Below are positions 27,701 through 34,440 of a DNA stretch of 49,517 bases, piece after piece (the first letter of the stretch is position 1; the number at the start of each line of letters is the position of its first letter). Source of the stretch: CAYOKT01 sp964404605 (GTDB taxonomy: Bacteria; Electryoneota; Electryoneia; Electryoneales; Electryoneaceae); NCBI GenBank assembly GCA_964404605.1, contig CAYOKT010000011.1, forward strand, positions 1 through 49,517, read 5' to 3'. The notes beneath the pieces are model-generated. The model was not told the origin of the DNA. It saw nothing but the letters and a program-made list of their open reading frames with translations, and did not search any database. A program made the translations under genes and the position numbers.

Positions 27701-28135
27701 CCGGAGCTGGAGGCAGAGTTTCACCCCTTCGCCCGGCAGACCCGCGTGCAGGTGGCCTTCCTCGAGGAGGAGGACCTGAGCGCGGCGTACAGCGGCGCGG
27801 TGGCCCTCGCCTACCCCTCGCTGCACGAGGGGTTCGGCCTGCCGGTCCTCGAGGCGATGCGGTCCGGCTGCCCGGTGATCACCTGCTGCAACTCCTCCCT
27901 CCCCGAAGTCGCCGGAGATGCGGCGTACTACGTCCGGCCGGACGACATCGCCGGGATGCGCCAGGCGCTTCTGATGCTGCTCCGCCCCGAGATCCGCGCC
28001 CGTTTCATCGAGCGGGGACAAAAAAACGCCGCCCGCTTCTCCTGGAAACGGACGGGGGAAAATTATGCAAGGGTTATCAATACCCTGCTCGAGCGAGCCG
28101 CCGGTGTTCGAGACGTCCCCCTCCAGACACTTTAG
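24776..28135 (+). CDS. Triple glycosyltransferase fusion (GT2 - CgeB/GT4-like - GT4)
   Basis: 1119 residues. Domain 1 (about 8-235) is GT2: 'KISVITPSFNQGEFLETAVRSVLDQ', 'IVDGGSGDSSVEI', 'WLNSDDFYLP' and 'EMDVEYWLRAG'. Domain 2 (about 363-685) is a GT-B fold: 'LLLGFDWHSQML', 'KILYVQESI', 'NFPSVFSNHPTRVYEALACGCALVTNRTG' (Glyco_trans_1_2/CgeB type). Domain 3 (about 750-1105) is GT4: 'HQRPAGISRVW', 'VVIHDMIPE', 'FAVSRSSAEDFRRF', 'VIPNGVSDAF', 'YPSLHEGFGLPVLEAMRSGCPVI'. Two Pro/Ala-rich linkers of about 60 residues join them. Three sequential sugar additions by one polypeptide is the likely role. Last gene of the operon; a short hairpin (AGCTT-CGA-AAGCT) follows the stop. Confidence 0.87.
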   Translation: MNRNQRPPKISVITPSFNQGEFLETAVRSVLDQGYPDLEYLIVDGGSGDSSVEIIKRYEEHLAWWVSERDNGQTHAINKGFRRATGDLVAWLNSDDFYLPRAFDFAAQAWMNHPDAGLYIGNGWMVDRRGKPLRPYSNGVGFDVETLLHGQCYILQPSVFINRKVLEAVGLLDESLHYEMDVEYWLRAGREFEVVVMDEPLSAYRWYEEIKTSTGGIERWIESRSIRRRWTDRDLTPGLLVELLLTLKNPAVQKSLGMDLGEPLEKTYREAYRQAQRVLQVKDNIPVGRGITFRPDKSLSFAVKPQSSPSTPPAPGVEPGRPEAPGEFPSPPPASPAAPLKPEVTGVAARETVPAAEKRETPSLKVDIVLQATGSHAWGVGGGWANAADSLGVLHRVFRPTAKWDAEDVTDDDGLYEYLAAPGADAILLLGFDWHSQMLHRSPRWRQRWREAKILKILYVQESIVNSCRLFQHDRMAEAARSAAELADLIVYTDLADREFFARFPAPSFWQPFGVDDTVFHPRKPFDQRIARPFFRGKVTPFFRDETYRPRREMIEHLRAKDLIELVPYREGPVTVEDIAADFSEYQVALNFPSVFSNHPTRVYEALACGCALVTNRTGLEEVDTLFRDGAELLYYSSETELEEAVRRLLADPDYAARVASAGRLKTLQRFTLVHHLEEMLAKAGETRDTAPPPAAGGVGPERAGNKADAAGDTRLPRPAAEGAAEPATGGPDNTRDAAPPRIAGDSPDGTILIDGVIFQLQHQRPAGISRVWSALLNELAGSELQGRIVLLDRAGTAPPIPGLRRREVAACDMKQPRGEAEKLEALCREEGALLHLSTYFTSPRETFSAVVIHDMIPEITGMGMGPVERAAKELAIEQADAYFAVSRSSAEDFRRFHPAQAGKPMIVIPNGVSDAFRPHTDEEIRALRAKLGLTKPYFLLSGHRGGYKNALLFFQALALLERRGEFEVLCTGGAPELEAEFHPFARQTRVQVAFLEEEDLSAAYSGAVALAYPSLHEGFGLPVLEAMRSGCPVITCCNSSLPEVAGDAAYYVRPDDIAGMRQALLMLLRPEIRARFIERGQKNAARFSWKRTGENYARVINTLLERAAGVRDVPLQTL

Positions 28136-28168
28136 TCTAAGCTTCGAAAGCTATAATATTACTTCTGA

Positions 28169-28813
28169 TTACTGAGAATTACCGGGATTCAAGCCTTTTA
28201 TCACAATGAATGATCCCTTGTCATATCCCTCAATCACCGGCTCGACAGCCTTGATACGATCCAATCTGTTGAATATGGTCTGCGCCATACTGAACTGTCG
28301 GAAACCGACTTGTGTGAGAATAGCAACAACCTCCTCGACTGAATAAAATTTAGCTTCGCTATAAAACACGTTATCATTTTTATGTTTAAGATAATAACGG
28401 CCTAATGGACTTATTTTATTAACCATACCTATAATGACATAACCGCCAGGATGTACTACGCGTGCTGCTTCGCGCACAGCCATTACTGTATCGTCGAAGA
28501 AACAAATAGTAGTTACAATAAGTACGAAGTCGAAGCTGTTAGTTTTTACAGGAAGATTTTCTCCGGTTCCGAGTATAACTTTTACCCCCCTTCTTTGCGC
28601 ATAGGTAGACATCGTCTGCGACGGCTCGACGCCCAGTCGCAACCCTAAAGGCTTTGCAAACCTTCCAGTTCCTACACCAATTTCCAGCCCTTTACCGGTC
28701 TTAGGCATTAGCTTGCGTAACGCCATTAACTCCGATTCATAGACAAATGGATACCGTGTAAACCACTCCTCATATCGAGTTGCATACCTGTTAAAAGGTG
28801 CTACGCGAACCAT
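28169..28813 (-). CDS. SAM-dependent methyltransferase in AT-rich insert
   Basis: 214 residues. It is a class I methyltransferase with 'GLEIGVGTGRFAKPL' motif I, 'LGVEPSQTM', 'TGENLPVKTNSFDFVLIVTTICFFDD' and 'AARVVHPGGYVIIGMVNK', the Methyltransf_11 pattern. It is markedly AT-richer than the operon it meets tail-to-tail at 28135, so it likely arrived separately. The substrate is unknown; relatives methylate small molecules or metalloid compounds, but nothing here decides. 65 bp separate it from the upstream ATPase gene. Confidence 0.85.
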   Translation of the reverse strand: MVRVAPFNRYATRYEEWFTRYPFVYESELMALRKLMPKTGKGLEIGVGTGRFAKPLGLRLGVEPSQTMSTYAQRRGVKVILGTGENLPVKTNSFDFVLIVTTICFFDDTVMAVREAARVVHPGGYVIIGMVNKISPLGRYYLKHKNDNVFYSEAKFYSVEEVVAILTQVGFRQFSMAQTIFNRLDRIKAVEPVIEGYDKGSFIVIKGLNPGNSQ

Positions 28814-28878
28814 CTCTTTTACTCCGATATTCTCTCTTCAAAATCCTTCTAACCTAAATCTATCTTATCCCGCTTGAA

Positions 28879-29646
28879 TCATATTTTCTGGATAGCCGGT
28901 ATTCTTATCACTCTTGCAGAATCCGCTTGCTCTTTCAACACTCTAAGAGTCTGACTGTCAAATGGCGCAGTTATCTTCTCACTACTATGAGGAGCACCGC
29001 TCAGACGTTCTATCCAAAGCTGAAGTCCACCTTCAGGTTGACTCATCTCCGCGAAGAACAGATGATCGGCAGCTCTTTCCAGTTGATCTATCTTTTCCTT
29101 CAGAACTGTCGAACTAACCGTGAACAGGAAAGTGCGACTCTTGTCTTCCTTCAGCAACTGAATGAATCGATTAAGCATACGTACGCCGTATGTTTTCGAG
29201 AACAACAACAGGTTTATGGCCGAACCGAAAATCAGGGTACCAACCTGTGAGGACCCCAAGGTGGAAACAGCGGTTTCTATTGCCTTGTCCCAAGTTGCCG
29301 GATTGACAAGGTTAGCACACAACATGTTCGGTTCGTCACTCTTCATCGCTTCCGGACTGGGGTCAAGATCGACATCGAACTTAAGAAAGAAAATCGAGTC
29401 ACTATAATCGTCCAAGCTCAGGGTATAAAGCCTCACCAAGTCATTCTTGGTAAAGACCGGATCGGGATATTGCAGCGGAATGAAGACCACCTTTCCCCCT
29501 CGCCGCAGCCAAGAGGCTACCACAGCCAACCCTACCAAGGGTTTCCCCGACCCCCCCGGGCCCGAGAGTAGAACCGAAGAAGGGATGGGGATTCCCTCCG
29601 GCGCGAGCCGATTTATCCATTCATAATCGGTCTTGAAAAACTCCAT
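28879..29646 (-). CDS. KaiC/RecA-superfamily ATPase-like protein with Pro in Walker A
   Basis: 255 residues. The layout is that of a KaiC/GvpD/RadA-type single-domain ATPase: 'PSSVLLSGPGGSGKPLVGLAVVASWLRRGGKVVFIPLQ' at residues 22-60 and a Walker B-like hydrophobic strand near 'VGTLIFGSAINLLLF' with no obvious acidic end. The P-loop GPGGSGK ends in Pro36 where Ser or Thr should bind magnesium, so ATP hydrolysis is doubtful. 'RMLNRFIQLLKEDKSRTFLFTVSSTVLKEKIDQLERAADHLFF' resembles the sensor region of archaeal KaiC-like proteins that inspect other proteins. It probably reads on to the cupin gene 21 bp upstream. AT-rich. Confidence 0.7.
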   Translation of the reverse strand: MEFFKTDYEWINRLAPEGIPIPSSVLLSGPGGSGKPLVGLAVVASWLRRGGKVVFIPLQYPDPVFTKNDLVRLYTLSLDDYSDSIFFLKFDVDLDPSPEAMKSDEPNMLCANLVNPATWDKAIETAVSTLGSSQVGTLIFGSAINLLLFSKTYGVRMLNRFIQLLKEDKSRTFLFTVSSTVLKEKIDQLERAADHLFFAEMSQPEGGLQLWIERLSGAPHSSEKITAPFDSQTLRVLKEQADSARVIRIPAIQKI

Positions 29647-29667
29647 TAGAATGTCTCCAACGCTCTT

Positions 29668-29994
29668 CTATTGATGATCTTTTATCGAGATCACCAGAAT
29701 CACCGCACCTTTGGACGTGGTGAAGGGACCATGATTGGTATGCTTCGGTATTATACTGAAGGTCCCGGCAGGATATACCTTATCATGAATCTGATACTCC
29801 CCTTCAATGACAAAGTGTAATTCAGTGTAAATATGTGCATGCTCCGCTAATATCCAACCAGGTTTGATCTTCAAAAGAATGGAGCGCGGCGCTGAACCCG
29901 AACCGTCGTGGAGGACCTTCTGCATCGCTCCGGCAGGATAACCTTTAGCCTCCTGCCAGTCGATTTCCCCGGTGTATATGTAAGTTTCCTTCAT
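29668..29994 (-). CDS. Small cupin-domain protein
   Basis: 108 residues. Single cupin barrel: 'GWILAEHAHIYTELHFVIEGEYQIHDKVYPAGTFSIIPKHTNHGPFTTSKGAVILVI' carries motif 1 (H-x-H..E..) and motif 2 (P..H..H), so it could bind a metal. The frame has an upstream ATG at 30006, but GGAGGGGG sits just before the ATG at 29994, which decides the start. The function is unassigned; such proteins include sugar isomerases, dioxygenases and ligand sensors. It is probably the first gene of the cupin-ATPase pair. Confidence 0.85.
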   Translation of the reverse strand: MKETYIYTGEIDWQEAKGYPAGAMQKVLHDGSGSAPRSILLKIKPGWILAEHAHIYTELHFVIEGEYQIHDKVYPAGTFSIIPKHTNHGPFTTSKGAVILVISIKDHQ

Positions 29995-30175
29995 AGCCCC
30001 CTCCATGTTGTGTCTTCATATACTCCTCAAAGATTTACAAAGAAATGCTCCTCGACCTTCTCAAATGGATCCAGGCTGAATCCACCGGTCGCGTTCTCCG
30101 ATCTACGGAGTCACTTCCTTTTACTGCTGTTCGCCCAGCGGGTCGGCCTGCGGTCGCCGCAGCTTCGCGACGCCC

Positions 30176-30499
30176 CTACCTGAGCGATCCGCCATTGATA
30201 TGCAGATCGTAGGCTTGGCTGAGGATCTCGCCCATCTCCTCGATGTCGTAGGCCCGGAACGTTCTTGTGCGGACATTTCCCGTCGACCCGAGGGCGAAGC
30301 TCATGGCTGCGGCAGCCATCTCATCAGGGGCCTCGAAGATCTGAACCAGGTCGTATTCGCCGGTGGTCCAGTAGGTATGCTCGATCTTGATGCCCAGCTT
30401 GCTGGCTTGCTCGGCGAAACTCTTCGCGCGCTTGCCGGTGTCCTTCACATGCTTGATGCCCTCTTCGGTGAAGGATACCAGTGAGATATACTTATGCAT
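30176..30499 (-). CDS. GYD-domain protein
   Basis: 107 residues, starting at the ATG preceded by AGGAGG six bases upstream; the frame runs open further upstream only because it crosses a DsrE remnant. The ferredoxin-like alpha/beta fold of the GYD family is shown by 'YISLVSFTEEGIKHVKDTGKRAKSF', 'GIKIEHTYWTTGEYDLVQIFEAPDEMAAAA' with G-E-Y-D in place of G-x-Y-D, and 'RTRTFRAYDIEEM'. Family members are small oligomeric proteins of unknown function, often near sulfur-metabolism or redox genes. Here it follows the DsrE genes and may belong to the same transcript. Confidence 0.88.
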   Translation of the reverse strand: MHKYISLVSFTEEGIKHVKDTGKRAKSFAEQASKLGIKIEHTYWTTGEYDLVQIFEAPDEMAAAAMSFALGSTGNVRTRTFRAYDIEEMGEILSQAYDLHINGGSLR

Positions 30500-30540
30500 G
30501 ATATTCCTCCTGTATACAGGTACCTGCCGGATGGTGAGGC

Positions 30541-30770
30541 TCAGCGGACATGTACCGTCTCGGCCTCGATGCAGACCTGGACCAGCCTTCCACCGGCCAT
30601 CGGTTCCGTTTTGTCGGTCAACCTGTCTTCGGTAATCCCGCGGGCTTTGCTTGCACGGTATGCACACCCGGATCCTGCCGCCCTGCTCGATGAAGGTGTC
30701 AGCCGGCTTCTCTATCAGCCGGCTTCTCCAGCGGATCGAGCCCACCGGCGAAGACGGGTTTGTGCAGATC
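30541..30770 (-). pseudogene. Decayed DsrE-family paralogue
   Basis: Read in pieces on the - strand this stretch gives 'KPVFAGGLDPLEKPAD', 'DTFIEQGGRIRVCIPC' and, after a frame change, 'KARGITEDRLTDKTEPMAGGRLVQVCIEAETVHVR' followed by a stop. These align in order with the last half of the intact DsrE next door ('DHVFAAGLPPLKELVDTFIELGGRIFVCGPCIKERKITTELLVDKAEV'). An in-frame TGA after 'EKPADREAG' and at least one frameshift make it non-functional, and the N-terminal half is gone. It evidently arose from a tandem or related DsrE gene. Confidence 0.75.
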
Positions 30771-30773
30771 CCC

Positions 30774-31151
30774 TCAGTAGTTCAGCACCGCATCGGCCCC
30801 CAACGCTTCCATCACGACCTTACCTGACGCGCTCACCTCCGCCTTGTCCACCAGTAGTTCAGTCGTGATCTTCCGCTCCTTGATGCAGGGACCGCAAACG
30901 AAAATCCGCCCGCCGAGTTCGATGAATGTATCAACAAGCTCTTTGAGAGGGGGCAGTCCCGCGGCGAAGACGTGATCGTAGCAGGATTTTGTCGCCAGGA
31001 TGACTCCTGCACCCTGCAGGATCACGGTAGCTTTTGTGTCCAGTGCAAGCGCGGCGTTACCCATCACGAAGGGCAACGATGCTCTTTCAGGGTCTTCCGG
31101 CCCATGAGTTGCGAAGATAACAATCTTTTCGGCCTTTTCTTCCTCAGACAT
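30774..31151 (-). CDS. DsrE-family sulfur-relay protein
   Basis: 125 residues. DsrE/DsrF-like fold: 'KIVIFATHGPEDPERASLPFVMGNAALALD' N-terminus, 'VILQGAGVILAT', Cys57, and the conserved 'GGRIFVCGPCIKER' with Cys86 and Cys89, which in characterised DsrE proteins carries a persulfide; 'ADAVLNY' ends the chain. It likely exchanges sulfane sulfur with the TusA of the neighbouring operon, a partnership established for TusA-DsrE pairs in sulfur oxidisers. AGAGGGAAAG precedes the ATG. It is separated from qmoC by a 76-bp MITE-like element, so co-transcription is uncertain. Confidence 0.88.
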   Translation of the reverse strand: MSEEEKAEKIVIFATHGPEDPERASLPFVMGNAALALDTKATVILQGAGVILATKSCYDHVFAAGLPPLKELVDTFIELGGRIFVCGPCIKERKITTELLVDKAEVSASGKVVMEALGADAVLNY

Positions 31152-31186
31152 AACTTTCCCTCTTTTGTTAATGGTTTCAATTCTAA

Positions 31187-31262
31187 GAGCATTGAAAAAC
31201 CAAGATCCTTCACTTCGTTCAGGGTGAGATTATCGTAATTTCGATACCTTTTCAATGCTCTC
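31187..31262. repeat. MITE/REP-like element with 13-bp terminal inverted repeats
   Basis: AGAGCATTGAAAA at 31187-31199 is repeated in perfect inversion at 31250-31262. The 50-bp interior holds 'CCTTCACTTCGTTCAGG' (31208-31224), a motif of the sort seen in many bacterial intergenic palindromic repeats, and a TCG-TAATT-TCGA dyad. A partial third copy of the end (TTTTCAATGCG) is in the qmoC 3' coding end at 31270-31280. It could also act as a transcription terminator for qmoC, since a TTTTT run follows the stem on the - strand. Confidence 0.65.
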
Positions 31263-31272
31263 AATCCTATTT

Positions 31273-32409
31273 TCAATGCGTCGCCATGGCAACACTGAGG
31301 GCAGGTTGCTCTTTTGCTCTCTCTTTTACGGTAACCAGGTAAATCGCTAACGGTCGATAGAGCAGGTGCGACCATTTGCTGAACGGCACCTCGATTACCA
31401 GCATCGGTACCGCTATGGAGAGGTGTACCACATAGGCGTAATAGGTCAACATCGGAAACCCCGTGATACGGAACAGGTGGAACACGATGCCGGTGAGTGT
31501 GGTGAGAAACAGCAGGATCAGGAACATCCAATCGGTTGGCTCGGTAAACTTGTGCATCTCGCCATCGCGCTTTTTCCAACGGCTGATCATCATATCGCCC
31601 GTCGCCCAAAGAAGTACGGCCGTGGCGTAGTAACCCAACAAGCGCTGCGGATGCCATATCGGGTGCACAATGTCCGTCTGAAACCATCGAAGAAAAAACA
31701 AAACGAGCGTGAGCATCGTCAGGTAACCGGTCACCAACAGAAAATGCCTGAGCCACCGTCTTCTTACCCCGTACTGGTGCCATCTCTTCTGTATGGCAAA
31801 ATGCTCGAAAAACGTGGGTATGGATCGTATGTAAGCGGAAAGGGGTATTTTCATGCTTTGATCAGCACTCATAATGTTTCGATACATTCTGAAAGCGTTG
31901 GTTAACAGAAAGAATGTCAGAAGCGCCGCCATCGTTAAGTCGCCGAACTCAACCCATTCCGACGGAGCAAAGGTGTTGATTTCCACCCGATCGGTTACCA
32001 TCGGTCCATGGAGGAAGAAGAACAGGGACACCACGATCAAGCCAACCACCAGCACGGAGATGATCTCCCACGCGAGCGAGGTATAGATTTTCCTGCTCAG
32101 TCCGGTCCAGTCGTACGACGAGGTGAGATACCGCCTCGCCGCCATCATCGTCTCGCCGGGGTTCGCCTCCCGCGGACAGCTCTCCGAACAATCACCACAG
32201 TAGTAGCAGAGCCAGGGGTCCGCGGAGTGCAGCAGTTTTTCGCGATTTCCGATCTGCAGGTAGTGCATGATCCTGCGGGGGAAGGAGTTGTCCTCCGTCG
32301 ACAGCTTGCAGATCGCGGTGCAGTTGCCGCAGTTCATGCAAGCGTCAACATCACCACCGCCGAACCTGGCGATGTCGCGGTGTAATTCAGGCTCTAAGCG
32401 AACACTCAC
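31273..32409 (-). CDS. qmoC: QmoC-like membrane iron-sulfur/cytochrome b subunit
   Basis: 378 residues from the GTG preceded by AAGGAGAGG; the frame is open further upstream but without a ribosome site. It is HdrC-like at residues 1-95 with two [4Fe-4S] motifs (C24-x2-C27-x2-C30-x3-C34 and C68-x2-C71-x2-C74-x3-C78-P, followed by 'REANPGETMMAARRYL'), then an HdrE/NarI-like membrane part with about six helices and His residues for b-type haem. This is the architecture and length of QmoC, which passes electrons between the menaquinone pool and the QmoAB flavoproteins in sulfate reducers. Last gene of the TusA-Hdr operon. Called Qmo-like because AprBA is not present here. Confidence 0.87.
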   Translation of the reverse strand: MSVRLEPELHRDIARFGGGDVDACMNCGNCTAICKLSTEDNSFPRRIMHYLQIGNREKLLHSADPWLCYYCGDCSESCPREANPGETMMAARRYLTSSYDWTGLSRKIYTSLAWEIISVLVVGLIVVSLFFFLHGPMVTDRVEINTFAPSEWVEFGDLTMAALLTFFLLTNAFRMYRNIMSADQSMKIPLSAYIRSIPTFFEHFAIQKRWHQYGVRRRWLRHFLLVTGYLTMLTLVLFFLRWFQTDIVHPIWHPQRLLGYYATAVLLWATGDMMISRWKKRDGEMHKFTEPTDWMFLILLFLTTLTGIVFHLFRITGFPMLTYYAYVVHLSIAVPMLVIEVPFSKWSHLLYRPLAIYLVTVKERAKEQPALSVAMATH

Positions 32410-32464
32410 GGATTCCTCTCCTTCCTGACGGGTAGATGCGAACCGTATGCTGCCGCTCGGTCTG

Positions 32465-32710
32465 TTATTCCGATTTACCTTTATACCTGAAGTATCCATT
32501 GGCATCGGGTTTAGCCGCGTCTTCCTCGACCTGGCCGTATCGCCACATCGCCATGATCCAATACACCACCTCGCTGCTCGGACAGCCGAGCGATTCGGCG
32601 ATTTCAGGGATCGTCTTCGGTTCTTCGCGCAGGATCGCGAGGATTTTATCCCGCATCACCATCTCGTCGCGCATGATCTCGGCGATGCCGCGTTGGAGGG
32701 TGTTCTCCAT
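32465..32710 (-). CDS. Small winged-helix-like protein in Hdr/Qmo operon
   Basis: 81 residues. 'MRDKILAILREEPKTIPEIAESLGCPSSEVVYWIMAMWRYGQV' is a helix-turn-helix/winged-helix core, ending in a short 'ANGYFRYKGK' wing. The ATG overlaps the stop of the upstream HdrA gene (TGATG), so it is made together with the complex. It may be a DNA-binding regulator, or a structural adaptor that uses the wHTH fold for protein contact; similar small proteins lie between hdrA and qmoC/hdrC genes in other anaerobes as far as I recall. No metal-binding cysteine. Confidence 0.75.
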   Translation of the reverse strand: MENTLQRGIAEIMRDEMVMRDKILAILREEPKTIPEIAESLGCPSSEVVYWIMAMWRYGQVEEDAAKPDANGYFRYKGKSE

Positions 32711-34440
32711 CAGGCTGTCTCCCCGGCCAGCGCATCGATCATGGACTTGATCTGCTGATCGGTATACCCCTTGAGTTCTATGGCGTTTTCGGGACAGGCC
32801 GGAACGCAGACTCCACCACCCTTGCACAACGCCGGAATAACCGTTGCCACTTCTTTACCTTCGCAGTGAACCTTTTCGATTGCACCGTAGGGGCAGGCTT
32901 TCTCGCATTCTCCACACCAGATACACCGATCAGGATCAACAATAGCAACGAACGGCTCGAGGTCAACGTATCCTTTCATCAACAGGGCGGCACTTTTGGA
33001 CACCGCACTGAGCGATGACGCCACGCTTTCGGCCAGTGTTTTCGGTCCCTGGGACGTCCCCGCGATGAACACCCCATCGGCGACAGTCTCGACCGGTCTG
33101 AGCTTGGGGTGGATTTCGTTGAAGAAGCCATCCAGCCCGGTCGGAATCTTCAGCACATCGGTCAATCGATCGTTCTCGCGCGGAACCATCCCGGTGACCA
33201 GCACGACCAGGTCGGCCCCGATTTCAAGTTCCTGGCCGCCATCGAGGTAATCCTTCACCTTGACGACAAGCTGACCATCGGAAGCCACTACTTCAGGCGG
33301 CTCTTCCTCGTCATAGCGGACGAACAGAGACTTGTTCCTGCCGGCTTCCTCGAAAAGAACTTCGTGTTTCCCGTAGGTACGCATATCACGATAGAGATGA
33401 TATTGATTGACGCTAGGATCAACTTCAGTAACGCATAACGCAGTATGAACCGCAGCGCTACAGCAGTAACGTGAACAATACTGGTTGGGATTCTCACGAT
33501 CCCCGTCTTCCGGTTGCCTGCTTCCAACACAATAGATGTAAGCGATATTCTTCACCTGTTTCCCATGGTACTTCAACGATCCGTTCGAGCTGTCCACGAT
33601 CTCCTTGAACTGCGGTAAGGTGACAACTCCATTTGTCCCGTAGCCGAATTCACCCTCAGCGGGAGCATAGGGATCAAATCCGGTTGCAACGATGATCGCT
33701 CCTACATCCAGTGATACCACTTCTTTGTTTTTAAGGCGTATTTTTACCGAGAAATCACCGACACTACCACCCTTCTCGACAACTTCAGCTTCGGTGAACA
33801 AGGTTATTTCTTCACGTTGTTTTGCCTGTTCATGCAGATAGTGTATTATGTCACCACCACGCCTGTTGTTTGGAAACATCTTGCCCCACTTCTTCGTCCA
33901 GCCTCCGACCTCGGTCGACTTCTCAACCACGAACACGGCCAGCCCCAGGTCCGCGAGTGTCAACGCAGCCCGCAGGCCGGCAACGCCGGCGCCGATGATC
34001 AACACCCGGGGTTTCGTTTCAATCCGCAGGGTTGTCAGCGGCTCGGTAAGGAAGGTCTTCGCAATACCCGCCCTGACCAATTTGATGCCCTTTCCCGTCG
34101 CGGCATCCCTATCCTCTCGATGCGCCCACGAGCACTGTTCGCGGAGGTTGACCTGGACATATTGGTAGGGGTTCAAATGGGCGCGTTGGGCAACCCCGCG
34201 GAACGTGAACAGGTGGAGCTTCGGGGAGCACGACGCCACGACGAGACCATCCAGTTTTTCCCGTTGGATGTCCTCGATCATCTCCTGCTGTGCCGCATCG
34301 GAACAGGCGAACATCGTGGTTTTCGCTACGACCACTCCAGGCTCGTTTTCCACGGCATCCCTGACTCGTTCGACATCCACATAGTCGGAGATGTTGCCAC
34401 CACAGTGACAGATGAACACGCCGATCCTACGTTCGCTCAC
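32710..34440 (-). CDS. HdrA/QmoA-like FAD iron-sulfur oxidoreductase
   Basis: 576 residues from a GTG overlapping the previous stop (GTGA). N-terminal HdrA domain 'RIGVFICHCGGNISDYVD' (about 4-20), FAD-binding 'LIIGAGVAGLRAALTLADLG' near 148, 'VGGWTKKWGKMFPN', the HdrA-type 'YCSRYCCSAAVH' cysteine motif near 330, 'VFIAGTSQGPKTLAESVASS', and two C-terminal ferredoxin clusters 'CIWCGECEKACP' and 'CKGGGVCVPACP'. In Hdr/Qmo complexes this subunit holds FAD and can split or merge electron pairs between low- and high-potential carriers. Together with QmoC and the HdrA-GltD protein it should form a cytosolic head on the membrane subunit. Confidence 0.9.
   Translation of the reverse strand: MSERRIGVFICHCGGNISDYVDVERVRDAVENEPGVVVAKTTMFACSDAAQQEMIEDIQREKLDGLVVASCSPKLHLFTFRGVAQRAHLNPYQYVQVNLREQCSWAHREDRDAATGKGIKLVRAGIAKTFLTEPLTTLRIETKPRVLIIGAGVAGLRAALTLADLGLAVFVVEKSTEVGGWTKKWGKMFPNNRRGGDIIHYLHEQAKQREEITLFTEAEVVEKGGSVGDFSVKIRLKNKEVVSLDVGAIIVATGFDPYAPAEGEFGYGTNGVVTLPQFKEIVDSSNGSLKYHGKQVKNIAYIYCVGSRQPEDGDRENPNQYCSRYCCSAAVHTALCVTEVDPSVNQYHLYRDMRTYGKHEVLFEEAGRNKSLFVRYDEEEPPEVVASDGQLVVKVKDYLDGGQELEIGADLVVLVTGMVPRENDRLTDVLKIPTGLDGFFNEIHPKLRPVETVADGVFIAGTSQGPKTLAESVASSLSAVSKSAALLMKGYVDLEPFVAIVDPDRCIWCGECEKACPYGAIEKVHCEGKEVATVIPALCKGGGVCVPACPENAIELKGYTDQQIKSMIDALAGETA

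Noticed and set aside
28145..28160. TATAAT-like box between the convergent operons as a promoter
   Set aside because: No -35 partner and no downstream gene in either sensible direction at that place.
30500..30745. N-terminal extension of the GYD protein to 189 residues
   Set aside because: The extra part is an out-of-phase DsrE remnant; AGGAGG precedes the internal ATG at 30499.
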